Below, in pieces: positions 45,184 through 54,264 of a stretch of DNA of 64,000 bases. The notes under the pieces are model-generated. The model was not told the DNA's origin and searched no databases. It was given only the letters and a program-made list of their open reading frames with translations. Both the position numbers and the translations under genes were made by a program. This DNA is from Sphingobacterium sp. ML3W. Lineage in GTDB: Bacteria > Bacteroidota > Bacteroidia > Sphingobacteriales > Sphingobacteriaceae. Within the stretch, counting starts at the first letter, position 1, and each line of letters opens with the position of its first letter. The DNA lies in NCBI RefSeq assembly GCF_000747525.1, contig NZ_CP009278.1, positions 1,736,001 to 1,800,000 of the forward strand, given 5' to 3'.

Positions 45184-46197
45184 TTATTGGTTTGCAAATA
45201 AAAATTCAAGGGTATTGACACCATCTGCGTAATCATCTAGAGCTGGACTTTGACTAGACCCGAATTTAAAAGTCGGTGTCTTAAGTTGTATAGCGGTATC
45301 AGTTGTTACACATTGTAAACGGTCTTGTATTGCATCCAGTGCTTGTGCAAGATCATTTAGGTTGTCATACTCTTCAAAGTAAATCGTTGCCAATGGAGAT
45401 GAAATCTTGTTGTCTTCCTTTAATAGTAAAAAACCATTATCATAATGTTTATCGCCATTGATGAGGTAAATGGATTTGTTATAATCATAATTGTTATTGT
45501 ACTTGAAATGCGTATTGACACTTTCGAATGCGATGATTCCTTCGTAAAAATGACTAATGTCGTAGTTCTTTGGAACATATATTTTTGAGACCGAACGGCA
45601 GCCTAAACCATAAAAATCAAAAATATCATGGCCTAATGCATTTAATTGTTCTGGTGACTCTTTACCAGTAATAATGGCTACGCTGTTTCTGTTTTTTCGA
45701 ATAATATTTGGTTTTTTTCCAAAATAATGTTCAAAATAACGTGAGGAATTATTTGATCCAGTGGCAATGATTAAATCAAAATCTGTTAATCTTTCTACTA
45801 ACGCTACTTTATCCTTAAATCTCGGCTCCACCTCGATTAGTTTTTTAACAATATAGCTAGTCAAAAGAGCATCGTCTGAGGAAACCTTAACTTGAGCCTT
45901 GAAACCTGAAGCCAATACGCATAATAAATCATGTAAGCCTACTAAGGGGATGTTTCCAGCTAATATTAGTCCTACAATTTTATCACTTTCAATATCAGGA
46001 TATGGCGATAGCCACTGTTCTAATTGCTCAAGTTTTAAATTAGCTTTCCATGAAGTAAATGCTTTTGTTACTTGCTCTGCTGTATACCATGGATTTCTAT
46101 GATGTGCAGATGTTATTAAATCACGCAGCTCTGCATTATCATCATGGAATAAGTCTGCTAGCTTTGCAAAAGCTTCTAATCGTTGTTTCTTTGTCAA
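45184..46197 (-). CDS. LuxC-family acyl-CoA reductase
   Basis: About 337 residues from the TTG at 46197 (MTKKQRLEAFAKLADLFHDD). The upstream in-frame extension to 46326 is low-complexity, AT-rich and lacks homology, so it was rejected. Family blocks: VGLILAGNIPLVGLHDLLCVLASGF, then SVAIITGKESPEQLNALGHDIFDFYGLGCRSVSKIYVP, which contains the aldehyde-dehydrogenase-like cysteine (GCRS). LuxC homologues reduce acyl-CoA or acyl-protein to aldehydes with NADPH. It lies alone, divergent from a ferredoxin gene. No luciferase genes are present, and a LuxE homologue lies about 9.7 kb away. Confidence 0.85.
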   Translation of the reverse strand: MTKKQRLEAFAKLADLFHDDNAELRDLITSAHHRNPWYTAEQVTKAFTSWKANLKLEQLEQWLSPYPDIESDKIVGLILAGNIPLVGLHDLLCVLASGFKAQVKVSSDDALLTSYIVKKLIEVEPRFKDKVALVERLTDFDLIIATGSNNSSRYFEHYFGKKPNIIRKNRNSVAIITGKESPEQLNALGHDIFDFYGLGCRSVSKIYVPKNYDISHFYEGIIAFESVNTHFKYNNNYDYNKSIYLINGDKHYDNGFLLLKEDNKISSPLATIYFEEYDNLNDLAQALDAIQDRLQCVTTDTAIQLKTPTFKFGSSQSPALDDYADGVNTLEFLFANQ

Positions 46198-46342
46198 AAT
46201 GTAAAATTTTATAAACGTGTATACACAAATTTGTTTTATATTTGTGTTATCAAATACAATCAGCAAAACCAAATTACTACTATTTAAAACGTGTAAAATG
46301 ATTTGATTGTATATATGATAGTACAAAAATAGTTTTTTATCA

Positions 46343-46350
46343 TAATTTTG
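46343..46350 (+). promoter_or_regulatory. TAnnTTTG box before the ferredoxin gene
   Basis: TAATTTTG lies nine bases before the ATG at 46360. Confidence 0.5.
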
Positions 46351-46359
46351 AGGTTATAA

Positions 46360-46710
46360 ATGGCGATTAAAATTACAGACGAGTGTATTAACTGTGGTGC
46401 TTGTGAACCGGAGTGCCCAAATAATGCAATATATGACGCTGGCGTGAGCTGGAAATTCTCTGATGGAACTGCATTAGAAGGTGTTATTGATTTTGGTGAT
46501 GGTGTGACGTTGGATGCTGAAGATTCTCAGGCTGCAATATCAGATGAAGTATATTATATTGTTTCAGACAAGTGCACAGAGTGTGTGGGTTTTCATGATG
46601 AGCCGCAATGTGCGGCAGTTTGTCCAGTAGACTGTTGTGTGGATGACGAAGAAGTTCGTGAATCTGAAGAAGAGTTATTAGCAAAAAAATCTTGGCTACA
46701 TGCTGAATAA
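46360..46710 (+). CDS. 4Fe-4S dicluster ferredoxin
   Basis: 116 residues. The first cluster motif is CINCGACEPECPNNAIY (10-26). The second, near 73-95, reads CTECVGFHDEPQCAAVCPVDC, with a longer loop between the first two cysteines and the third than in clostridial ferredoxins, as in the Alvin ferredoxin type. An acidic insert separates the two and an acidic tail follows. It would donate low-potential electrons. It is divergent from the acyl-CoA reductase gene and has its own terminator. Confidence 0.93.
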   Translation: MAIKITDECINCGACEPECPNNAIYDAGVSWKFSDGTALEGVIDFGDGVTLDAEDSQAAISDEVYYIVSDKCTECVGFHDEPQCAAVCPVDCCVDDEEVRESEEELLAKKSWLHAE

Positions 46711-46737
46711 AAGCGTAGCTTTTAAAATAAAATTTTG

Positions 46738-46773
46738 AAAAAGGTAGAATAATAAATTATTCTACCTTTTTTT
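46738..46773 (+). terminator. Terminator after the ferredoxin gene
   Basis: AAAAAGGTAGAATAA and TTATTCTACCTTTTT arms with a short loop and T run. Confidence 0.85.
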
Positions 46774-46849
46774 ATGTCTTTATAGAAGCATAAAATTTGT
46801 TGTTATTGTTTCCCGCCATATTTATATTTGTGAAAGCCTAGTATTTTTT

Positions 46850-46857
46850 TATTTTTG
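46850..46857 (+). promoter_or_regulatory. TAnnTTTG box before the symporter gene
   Basis: TATTTTTG overlaps the alternative TTG start at 46855 and lies 27 bases before the ATG at 46885, so it favours the ATG. Confidence 0.45.
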
Positions 46858-46884
46858 TATTTTAACTTTTTTAATAGTTTGCCG

Positions 46885-48333
46885 ATGTATAAATCAAAAA
46901 TGGGGCTAGTTACCCTTGTTTCGGTCACAATTGCAGCAATTATAGCAATATGTTACGAATTTAGTTGGGTCGATTTTTCTCCATCATTTTTAATGGCAGT
47001 AAGATGGTTTGTTGCTACTGTGTTGATATTGAACGCTTTTGTGAGAAAAAATCTAACAACTTGGATCCTAACGTGTATGATTTTGGGTATTTTTGTGGGG
47101 TTGGATTTTCCAAATATTGCCATTTCACTACAACCTTTAAGTAAAGGGTTTATTAAGTTAGTGAAAACTATTGTAGGTCCTATTTTATTTGCGACTTTGG
47201 TGTATGGTATAGCAGGGCATTCTGATTTGAAACAAGTAGGCCGTATGGCATGGAAATCTATGTTGTATTTCTTCTGTGCTACAACTTGTGCCATTTTCAT
47301 TGGGCTTGGTGCAATCAATCTCACACAAGCGGGAGTGGGTGTCGATGTTGCACATATGCCTCATGAAGAGTTACCTACCACGCATGCCAATAATGATGCA
47401 GATGTCTTAGCATCTTTGCCAGATCATGTTCATCCTGTATATAAATTTACGGCATTTTTTAGAGATTTATTTCCAGAAAATATAGTAAAAGCAGTATATG
47501 ATAATCAAGTTTTGCAAATTGTGGTGTTTTCAGTTATTTTTGGGATTGGACTAGCGATGGTCGATGAAAAGAAAAGAAAACCTTTGGTTGATTTTACGGA
47601 GAGTCTTTCAGAAACCATGTTTAAGTTTACTAATCTGATTATGTATTTTGCTCCGATTGGTGTAGGTGCAGCCATGGCTTTCACGGTAGGGCATCTTGGG
47701 GTGGATATTTTGAAAAATCTTTTTATGTTATTGGCAACTTTATATCTAGCTTTAATCGGTTTTTTATTATTGGTGTTATTACCAGTCGCATTGTATTTGA
47801 AAATTCCAGTTTTAAAGTTTATTAACGCTATCAAAGAACCCGTTTCAATCGCTTTTGCTACAACAAGTTCTGATGCTGCTTTACCAAAGGCAATGTCTGC
47901 CATGGAAAAATTTGGAGTTCCCCGTAAAATTGTATCTTTTGTTATCCCAACGGGATATAGTTTCAATTTGGATGGTACATCCTTGTATCTGTCATTGGCA
48001 GCTATTTTTGTAGCACAAGCAGCTGGTATACATATGACATTTGGGGAGCAATTGATGATTGCTTTTACTTTGATGATTACTTCTAAGGGTGTTGCAGCAG
48101 TGCCTCGTGCTTCATTGATTATTTTAATTGCTACGGCAGATCAATTCGGTTTACCAACATTTGTGATTGCTGCTATTTTGGGTATTGATGAATTAATGGA
48201 TATGGCGCGCACTTCTGTCAATGTAATAGGAAATTGTTTAGCGACTGTTGTAGTTGCCAAATGGGAAGGCGAATTTGACGAAGAGGCCCCATTTAGGGAT
48301 GAAAATGAACAACAAACTGAATTGAACAGTTAG
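46885..48333 (+). CDS. Dicarboxylate/amino acid:cation symporter (DAACS family)
   Basis: 482 residues from the ATG at 46885 (MYKSKMGLVTLVSV). It has about ten membrane segments, with the two re-entrant hairpins marked by AFATTSSDAALPKAMSAME and by SFVIPTGYSFNLDGTSLYLSLAAIF, and the substrate motif near ELMDMARTSVNVIGN. An extra N-terminal helix pair precedes the usual start. The family imports glutamate, aspartate or C4-dicarboxylates with Na+ or H+. The substrate is not decided by sequence. Confidence 0.92.
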   Translation: MYKSKMGLVTLVSVTIAAIIAICYEFSWVDFSPSFLMAVRWFVATVLILNAFVRKNLTTWILTCMILGIFVGLDFPNIAISLQPLSKGFIKLVKTIVGPILFATLVYGIAGHSDLKQVGRMAWKSMLYFFCATTCAIFIGLGAINLTQAGVGVDVAHMPHEELPTTHANNDADVLASLPDHVHPVYKFTAFFRDLFPENIVKAVYDNQVLQIVVFSVIFGIGLAMVDEKKRKPLVDFTESLSETMFKFTNLIMYFAPIGVGAAMAFTVGHLGVDILKNLFMLLATLYLALIGFLLLVLLPVALYLKIPVLKFINAIKEPVSIAFATTSSDAALPKAMSAMEKFGVPRKIVSFVIPTGYSFNLDGTSLYLSLAAIFVAQAAGIHMTFGEQLMIAFTLMITSKGVAAVPRASLIILIATADQFGLPTFVIAAILGIDELMDMARTSVNVIGNCLATVVVAKWEGEFDEEAPFRDENEQQTELNS

Positions 48334-48341
48334 ATTGTATT

Positions 48342-48399
48342 CTGATTGCATAAAAAAGGATCCTATTGCGTTATAGGATCCTTTTTTTTATGCAATCAG
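48342..48399. terminator. Long bidirectional terminator hairpin
   Basis: The core AAAAAGGATCCTAT/ATAGGATCCTTTTT extends outward through TTTTTA and TGCAATCAG to about 25 base pairs with a two-base bulge. It covers the stop codon of the convergent YchJ gene. Confidence 0.85.
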
Positions 48400-48777
48400 T
48401 TCTCCATCAACATAATACCAAACTCCCTTAATTTGTTTGAAATTGGATCTCTCATGGTGAATCTGTAAATTGAGCTGTGTATCTAGGTAATGTGCTTCAA
48501 ATTCCACAACAGAAGTGGTACTTGTTAGGATATGCAGCTGCATCCATTTGGATTCTTTGGCCCACATTTCAATTTCTTTTTTATCTTGAAAGTTACGTGT
48601 TGTCGGATGAAAGCTATTGTATAGAAAGTCAATATTTTGAACGACGAATGCACTATATCTTGCTCGCATTAATTGCTCTGAAGAAAGTGCTTTCTGTTGG
48701 TTAAGATGAATTCGTTGGCAACATTCCTCATATGGGAGACTATTGCCACAATAACATTTATTCGTATATTTTGTCAA
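48388..48777 (-). CDS. YchJ-family SEC-C zinc protein
   Basis: 129 residues. It opens CYCGNSLPYEECCQRIHLNQQKALSSEQLMRARYSAFV, i.e. the SEC-C zinc motif (CxCx8CC) followed by the YchJ-specific block. The central domain is a cystatin-like NTF2-type fold. Function is unknown, and SEC-C motifs bind zinc. The start is TTG 48777; an in-frame TAA lies upstream and no ATG is nearby. TACATTTG (48801-48808) on the minus strand is the probable promoter box. Confidence 0.87.
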   Translation of the reverse strand: MTKYTNKCYCGNSLPYEECCQRIHLNQQKALSSEQLMRARYSAFVVQNIDFLYNSFHPTTRNFQDKKEIEMWAKESKWMQLHILTSTTSVVEFEAHYLDTQLNLQIHHERSNFKQIKGVWYYVDGELIA

Positions 48778-48800
48778 TGCACCAAGATTTTAATGTTTAG

Positions 48801-48808
48801 CAAATGTA
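48801..48808 (-). promoter_or_regulatory. TAnnTTTG box before the YchJ gene
   Basis: TACATTTG on the minus strand, 23 bases before the TTG start. Confidence 0.4.
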
Positions 48809-49002
48809 AAAAATGATTCCGAGTTTTTTAGGTGATAAAATTTATAACGCATGGTTTTTCTAAACCGTAACTTAATTAAATATTTTTATTCTGTTCATTT
48901 CTAGTGTTTTTTATCGGTTTTAACAAATATTAACAACCTTGCATTAATCTTCTATTATAAAGTATAGTCATACCTATAAATAATTTGAAAATATAAATTT
49001 TA

Positions 49003-49010
49003 GGGAGGAG
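49003..49010 (+). promoter_or_regulatory. Shine-Dalgarno site, unusual for this genome
   Basis: GGGAGGAG lies five bases before the ATG at 49016. It is one of only two strong SD matches I found in the window. Confidence 0.6.
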
Positions 49011-49015
49011 CAGGA

Positions 49016-49558
49016 ATGAAAAAATTAGTTTACTTAACGGTTTTAGTCGGCGGTTTGTTTTTTGTAAAACCTGCAGAAGCACAAGTTAATGTGAGTATCA
49101 ATATCGGTAATCAACCCACATGGGGGCCAGTGGGATATGATTATGCCCGTTATTATTACATTCCTGAAATTAATGTGTATTATGATGTTATCAATCGCAG
49201 GTATACACATTATCAGGGTAGAAGATGGATAACGAGTAGGAATTTACCAGGGAGATATCGGAATTTTAATTTTTACAACACTTATAAAGTGGTCGTAAAC
49301 GACAGAGATCCTTTGAGACATCATGACCGCTATAGAAGAGAATACGGACATTATGCACATCGTAGAAATCAAGTCAATTTGAGAGACCATAGAGGTCACG
49401 ATCGTCCACGTAACAACAATCGCTACGATAATCACCGTGTAGAAAAGCGTAATAATCATAGAGGTGATCGTTTTGAAAATAGAAAACCTGAAAAAAGAAA
49501 TGCTAAAAAAGAACATAATCGTCGCTCGGATAGAGGTGAGGGACATGGTAGAAGATAA
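49016..49558 (+). CDS. Secreted Arg/His/Asn-rich basic protein
   Basis: 180 residues. Signal peptide (about 1-22, ending PAEAQ), then a tyrosine-rich domain (about 25-100, YDYARYYYIPEINVYYDVINRRYTHYQGRRW) that looks like a repeated YYDxxxxxY strand pattern, and then an extremely polar tail (about 105-180) dominated by Arg, His, Asn, Asp and Lys. The tail suggests nucleic-acid, polyanion or metal binding, but no family is recognised and no function is assigned. Flanked by a good SD site and a terminator. Confidence 0.8.
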   Translation: MKKLVYLTVLVGGLFFVKPAEAQVNVSINIGNQPTWGPVGYDYARYYYIPEINVYYDVINRRYTHYQGRRWITSRNLPGRYRNFNFYNTYKVVVNDRDPLRHHDRYRREYGHYAHRRNQVNLRDHRGHDRPRNNNRYDNHRVEKRNNHRGDRFENRKPEKRNAKKEHNRRSDRGEGHGRR

Positions 49559-49580
49559 ACGGTTGGGTATGTATGTTTAA

Positions 49581-49618
49581 TAAAAAAAGAGGAAACAAAG
49601 ATTTCCTCTTTTTTTATT
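49581..49618 (+). terminator. Terminator after the basic secreted protein gene
   Basis: AAAAAAAGAGGAAA and TTTCCTCTTTTTTT arms with a six-base loop. Confidence 0.85.
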
Positions 49619-49627
49619 TTTCACTAT

Positions 49628-50086
49628 TTATATGGGGTAGGCCGTTTCACTTTTGGTTTCTGATAAAACAAAATAAGTTTGCACGGTGTTGACATGTGGC
49701 AATACGGCTAAACGATATCTTAAAAATTCGTGATAAGCCTGCATGTCTCTAGTTGCTATTCTAAGCATAAAATCATATGATCCAGCCATTTGGTAACATT
49801 CCATTACTTCAGGGAATTTTGCCACTTCTTTTTCAAACTCATTTAATACCTCTGCTGTATGTGCTTTTAAGAATACCTGAGAAAAGGATATCAGACCCAT
49901 ATTTATTTTTTGACGGTCGAGAATGGCTACTGTTTTCTTAATATAACCTTGTTGCTTAAGTTTCTTGACCCTTTCGTGTATTGCTGCGATTGATTTATGG
50001 AGCCTAAATGCTAGTTCCTTATTGCTTAGCGTAGCATCATGTTGAAGTATCCGGAGTAGTTTGATATCTATTTCATCGAGCTGCAT
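49628..50086 (-). CDS. Lrp/AsnC-family transcriptional regulator
   Basis: 152 residues. N-terminal winged helix-turn-helix (LDEIDIKLLRILQHDATLSNKELAFRLHKSIAAIHERVKKLKQQGYIKK) and C-terminal RAM/ligand-binding domain (about 68-145, AHTAEVLNEFEKEVAKFPEVMECYQMAGSYDFMLRIA). Members bind amino acids and often control the divergently transcribed neighbour. Here that is a cysteine-synthase-family gene, a natural but unproven target. Confidence 0.94.
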   Translation of the reverse strand: MQLDEIDIKLLRILQHDATLSNKELAFRLHKSIAAIHERVKKLKQQGYIKKTVAILDRQKINMGLISFSQVFLKAHTAEVLNEFEKEVAKFPEVMECYQMAGSYDFMLRIATRDMQAYHEFLRYRLAVLPHVNTVQTYFVLSETKSETAYPI

Positions 50087-50270
50087 ATTGTGTTTTTTAT
50101 GGATATCAATAAAATGTTATCCTTGTTTCTGTAATATTTTTTAAATATATCATTATTACCATAAAATTTATTGATTTATCTTATTTGTGTTGAATATTAT
50201 TTTGTTTTAAAGCAATTTTGCCGATGATATTGGGTTTTATGTGTCACCTGATGTTTTAAAATAATATGTC

Positions 50271-51347
50271 ATGAATAACGAATTGATGTTTAGTAAATGT
50301 TTGTCTCCTGAGCTTGATAATAGATTTAAACATTTATGGTGTTTGGTTGGAAATACACCGATGTTGGAGTTACAATATACGTATAAGGGCAAACCAGGTA
50401 AAATATATGTGAAATGTGAAAACTATAATTTGACAGGAAGTATTAAGGATCGCATGGCATTGTATATTATGTACAAAGCCTATATGAATTGTCAAATTCA
50501 ACCTGAAGATATGATTGTAGAAGCTACTAGTGGTAATACTGGAATTTCATTTTCTGCGATTGGTAAAGCTTTGGGACACCAAGTGAAAATTATCATGCCT
50601 AATTGGTTGAGTAAAGAGCGTATCGATATTATTAAAAGTATGGGTGCTGATATCCAACTGGTCAGTAAAGAGGAGGGAGGCTTCTTAGGTAGTATCAAAC
50701 TGAGTGAGGAGTTAGCTGAAAAAGGAGGTGTGTTTTTGCCAAGACAATTTGAAAATGATTTTAATGCAGAAGCACATGAATTGACAACAGGTCGTGAGAT
50801 TGGTTTGCAGTTAGCCTCTAAGGGTTTAGTTGCGGATGCATTTGTAGCTGGTGTAGGGACAGGTGGCACAGTGATGGGCGTAGGTCGCCATTTACGTAGC
50901 CTGAACCCGAATGTAAAGGTTCATCCTTTAGAACCTGCAGAAAGCCCAACGATGTCAACAGGGCATAAAATTGGTTCACATCGTATTCAAGGGATATCGG
51001 ATGAGTTTATCCCTGCTATTGTGAAATTGGATGAATTGGATGAAATTATTGCTGCATCAGATGGCGATTCTATTATAATGGCTCAAAAACTAGCCAAAGA
51101 GCTCGGGCTAGCTGTAGGGATTTCTTCTGGAGCCAATGTGATTGGTGCTATTAAATTGAAGCAACAATTAGGTGAGGAAGCTGTTGTTGTGACGTTATTG
51201 TGTGATGATAATAAAAAATATTTAAGTACAGATCTAGTGAAAGAACAAGCTATTGTTGATGGATATATCTCTACGGATCTTATATTCACAGGATTTCAAC
51301 CGATCAGTAGGTTAGAACAATCACTTTTTAAAGCTGAAACAGTGTAA
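50271..51347 (+). CDS. Cysteine synthase family PLP enzyme
   Basis: 358 residues. PLP lysine in NYNLTGSIKDRMALYI, substrate loop TSGNTGISF, phosphate-binding GVGTGGTVMGVGRHL and the CysK-type VGISSGANVIGA. The N-terminal 30 and C-terminal 35 residues exceed the 310 of O-acetylserine sulfhydrylase. The extra C-terminal part (TDLIFTGFQPISRLEQSLF) may change the substrate, so cystathionine synthase or a diaminopropionate synthase type cannot be excluded. It is divergent from an Lrp-type regulator (184-base gap). A hairpin terminator follows. Confidence 0.87.
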   Translation: MNNELMFSKCLSPELDNRFKHLWCLVGNTPMLELQYTYKGKPGKIYVKCENYNLTGSIKDRMALYIMYKAYMNCQIQPEDMIVEATSGNTGISFSAIGKALGHQVKIIMPNWLSKERIDIIKSMGADIQLVSKEEGGFLGSIKLSEELAEKGGVFLPRQFENDFNAEAHELTTGREIGLQLASKGLVADAFVAGVGTGGTVMGVGRHLRSLNPNVKVHPLEPAESPTMSTGHKIGSHRIQGISDEFIPAIVKLDELDEIIAASDGDSIIMAQKLAKELGLAVGISSGANVIGAIKLKQQLGEEAVVVTLLCDDNKKYLSTDLVKEQAIVDGYISTDLIFTGFQPISRLEQSLFKAETV

Positions 51348-51399
51348 ATTTTAGTTTTCACTGAATTATATATTAAGTGATTGGTTTGTAATTAAGGAT

Positions 51400-51440
51400 A
51401 AACTGGTCGCAATGAGAATATCCTATTGCGGCCAGTTTTC
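51400..51440 (+). terminator. Terminator after the cysteine synthase family gene
   Basis: AAACTGGTCGCAAT and ATTGCGGCCAGTTT arms (one G-U pair) followed by TTTTC. Confidence 0.8.
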
Positions 51441-51485
51441 GAACCAATTATCATTTTGCCACTCGGCATTATTTAAGTATTGTTT

Positions 51486-53138
51486 ATGAAAAGATTAATT
51501 GTAAAATTATTGCTTTCAGTAGCTTTTCTATTTCCTTCTTTTGCGCAATCGCAGGAAGCTGACACGTTATTGAAATTAGATGAGTTGGAGTTTGTGGACG
51601 GAAGTATTTATGAGAATCAGATAGCGGCCATTGCGGTTGATTCGTCCGTACATATTATGCCCATTAAGACCATTGCTGAATCAAAAGAAAGTAAAGTGAA
51701 TGATTCGCTTTTCGGTATATTTTTGGGTGGACTTATAGGTGGTTTTGCTGCTCTATTGATGCCCTGTATCTTTCCAATGCTACCCCTTACGGTAAGTTTT
51801 TTTACTAAAGGGAATAAAAATAGATCAAAGTCTTTTATTAGTGCTTTGTTTTATGGAGTTTCCATTATTGTTATTTATGTTGTATTAGGGTTGGCCGTAA
51901 CGATGATTTTCGGTTCAGATGCCCTCAATGCCTTGTCAACAAATGGACTTTTTAACTTTTTCTTCTTTTTAATGTTGCTTGCTTTTGGAGCATCTTTTTT
52001 AGGTGCTTTTGAAATCAGCCTTCCAAGTTCATGGGTGAATAAAATGGATGAAAAATCAGATAAGGGGGGATGGGCTGGTATATTTTTCATGGCAGCGACT
52101 TTAGCGTTGGTGTCATTTTCCTGCACAGGTCCCATCATTGGTACTTTGTTGGTGCAAGCGGCTACTAATGGAGCGCTATTAGGCCCTGCCGTCGGAATGT
52201 TTGGATTTTCTTTAGCTTTAGCTATACCATTTGCGTTATTTGCTTTGTTTCCAAGCGCAATGAAAGCAATGCCAAAATCTGGAGGTTGGTTGAATAGCGT
52301 GAAAGTAGTATTGGGATTCTTAGAACTTGCGTTTGCTTTGAAATTTCTTTCTAATGTAGATTTAGCCTACCACTGGAATTGGTTTGATCGTGAAGTATTC
52401 TTGGCTTTATGGATTGTTATTTTTGGATTAATGGGGCTCTATTTATTGGGTAAAATCAAGTTTGCACATGATAGCAATCTGACTCACTTATCTGTGTTGA
52501 GAACTTTCTTTGCAATTGTTGTGCTATCATTTACTGTATATATGGTTCCAGGACTATGGGGGGCACCACTGAAATCAATTTCTGCATTTTTGCCTCCGCA
52601 AAGTACGCAAGATTTTGATTTAAACCCAGTTTATGCAGGTGATGTTTCGCATAAAGAGGATGTTTCTAGTCGTAAATATGCTGATTTATTTCATGCTCCA
52701 TTGGGTTTGAATGTATTTTTTGATTATGAGGAAGGCATGGCATATGCGAAAACCCAAAATAAGATGGTGATGATTGATTTCACGGGACACGCTTGTGTGA
52801 ACTGTCGAAAAATGGAAGCTAATGTTTGGACCGATCAACATGTTCGTTCTTTTTTAACTAACGATGTGGTTATCATTCAACTTTATGTCGATGATCGTAC
52901 TGAACTCGCGATCGAAGATCAACAAGTAACAAGCGATGGGAAATTGTTGAAAATGATTGGAAGTAAATGGAGTTATTTACAAGCAAATCAGTTTGAGTCA
53001 AATTCACAGCCTTTTTATGTATTAATGAATCCATCTGACCGTCAAGTTTTAATTAAACCTAAAGGCGCAGACTATGATGCGAATACTTATTTAATGTATT
53101 TAAAGGAAGGTCTGGAAGTTTTTAATAAGGTGAAATAG
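51486..53138 (+). CDS. DsbD-like thiol:disulfide interchange protein
   Basis: 550 residues from the ATG at 51486. A signal peptide (ending SFAQSQ) and a short stretch of about 50 residues precede eight membrane helices with the paired cysteines in LMPCIFPMLPLT and SFSCTGPIIGTLL, then a C-terminal thioredoxin fold with CVNC (HACVNCRKMEANV). The N-terminal immunoglobulin-like DsbD-alpha domain is missing, which is common in Bacteroidota. It moves electrons from thioredoxin to the periplasm. It could reduce the TlpA-like protein at 34412. Confidence 0.92.
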   Translation: MKRLIVKLLLSVAFLFPSFAQSQEADTLLKLDELEFVDGSIYENQIAAIAVDSSVHIMPIKTIAESKESKVNDSLFGIFLGGLIGGFAALLMPCIFPMLPLTVSFFTKGNKNRSKSFISALFYGVSIIVIYVVLGLAVTMIFGSDALNALSTNGLFNFFFFLMLLAFGASFLGAFEISLPSSWVNKMDEKSDKGGWAGIFFMAATLALVSFSCTGPIIGTLLVQAATNGALLGPAVGMFGFSLALAIPFALFALFPSAMKAMPKSGGWLNSVKVVLGFLELAFALKFLSNVDLAYHWNWFDREVFLALWIVIFGLMGLYLLGKIKFAHDSNLTHLSVLRTFFAIVVLSFTVYMVPGLWGAPLKSISAFLPPQSTQDFDLNPVYAGDVSHKEDVSSRKYADLFHAPLGLNVFFDYEEGMAYAKTQNKMVMIDFTGHACVNCRKMEANVWTDQHVRSFLTNDVVIIQLYVDDRTELAIEDQQVTSDGKLLKMIGSKWSYLQANQFESNSQPFYVLMNPSDRQVLIKPKGADYDANTYLMYLKEGLEVFNKVK

Positions 53139-53304
53139 TTTTGCATAACTAATCTGATAAAAAATGTTTTTGTTTTTGACGCAAAAAGCTTTCGTAAAAT
53201 TGGATTTCTGAAAAATTTAATCTTACTTTTACATCATCAATGCTATTGGATAACGAATACTATTATTCAGTGGCTTTAGGGTGGGGCTAATAGTGAATTA
53301 TAAC

Positions 53305-54228
53305 ATGAAGAAAGCATTCAATCTGGGGTTGATCCTCGGGTTATTATCAATATCATCTTTTGCATTACAATCTTGCAATGAAGGTGCTAAAGGAAAATCA
53401 GGTTCAATACAAAATGATACCGTTGTTAATACAGCGGTTATAGATAAGTTGGGAGCGGATAAGGTAGAAAAAAAAATAATTGACGATTCTATAGCTGTTA
53501 AGAACAAAAAGACGGTGTTGCATCATGCAGTTGATACGTCTAAGTTATTGACGGATTCGGTTTCTCCACGATATATTTATCTTACATTTGATGATGGTCC
53601 ATTAAATGGAAGTCAATTTATTGATTCAATTGCAACAGCCAAGAATGTGAAAATTAATACTTTTTTAATCGGTAAGCATGATCGGATGAGCAAAGGCCTA
53701 CATAAATACTATGAACGTTATATAAATAATCCATTGGTTGATTGTTATAATCATAGTTTTACACATGCTCACAATAAATTTACAGAGTTCTACAGCAATG
53801 CGGAGTCTTCATTCGAGGATTTTGATAAGAATGAAAAGGAGTTAAATCTACAGCATAAAATCGTTCGCTTACCAGGTCGTAATATTTGGTATTTTGCGGA
53901 TCGTAAACGTATTGATATGGAAAGTGGTTCTAGCACTGCCGATATGCTCTATCAAAATGGCTATCGAACAATGGGATGGGATTGTGAGTGGAAAAAGGGT
54001 AAGCCATCTGGTATTCCTAAGGAGTCCGTTAGCTTTATGTACCGCCAAATCAATAATAGGTTGCGTAATGGTACTTCATTTTCTAAAAATAATGTCGTTT
54101 TATTGATGCATGATGATATGTTTCAGACTAGAAAGGGACAGCAGATGCTGAGCGATTTAATTGACAGTTTGAAGTCACATCCTAACTATGAATTTGCTCA
54201 TATGCGGGATTATCCGAAGCAGAAATAA
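53305..54228 (+). CDS. Polysaccharide deacetylase family lipoprotein
   Basis: 307 residues from the ATG at 53305. The signal ends with the lipobox in FALQSC, so the protein is a lipoprotein. After a polar linker, the NodB homology domain shows YLTFDDGPLNGS (metal Asp pair) and HSFTHAH (metal histidines). The third motif is RLPGRNIWYF, and NVVLLMHDDM ends the domain. It would deacetylate an N-acetylated glycan such as peptidoglycan or an exopolysaccharide, or cut an acetyl ester. A GTG at 53281 would give a longer start before the signal peptide and was rejected. Confidence 0.86.
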   Translation: MKKAFNLGLILGLLSISSFALQSCNEGAKGKSGSIQNDTVVNTAVIDKLGADKVEKKIIDDSIAVKNKKTVLHHAVDTSKLLTDSVSPRYIYLTFDDGPLNGSQFIDSIATAKNVKINTFLIGKHDRMSKGLHKYYERYINNPLVDCYNHSFTHAHNKFTEFYSNAESSFEDFDKNEKELNLQHKIVRLPGRNIWYFADRKRIDMESGSSTADMLYQNGYRTMGWDCEWKKGKPSGIPKESVSFMYRQINNRLRNGTSFSKNNVVLLMHDDMFQTRKGQQMLSDLIDSLKSHPNYEFAHMRDYPKQK

Positions 54229-54264
54229 AAGAAAGGCTACAACAGAGTTGTAGCCTTTCTTTTT
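54227..54264. terminator. Bidirectional terminator
   Basis: AAAAGAAAGGCTACAAC and GTTGTAGCCTTTCTTTT arms with a short loop between convergent genes. Confidence 0.88.

Noticed and set aside
45184..46326. Longer N-terminal reading of the acyl-CoA reductase (46326 start)
   Set aside because: The extra 43 residues are AT-rich, hydrophobic and unlike LuxC; the TTG at 46197 fits homologue length better.
45184..46710. Bioluminescence operon
   Set aside because: LuxC and LuxE homologues are separated by about 9.7 kb and luxAB, luxD and luxG are missing.
46855..46884. Upstream TTG start of the symporter gene
   Set aside because: It overlaps the TATTTTTG promoter box; the ATG at 46885 starts a normal N-terminus.
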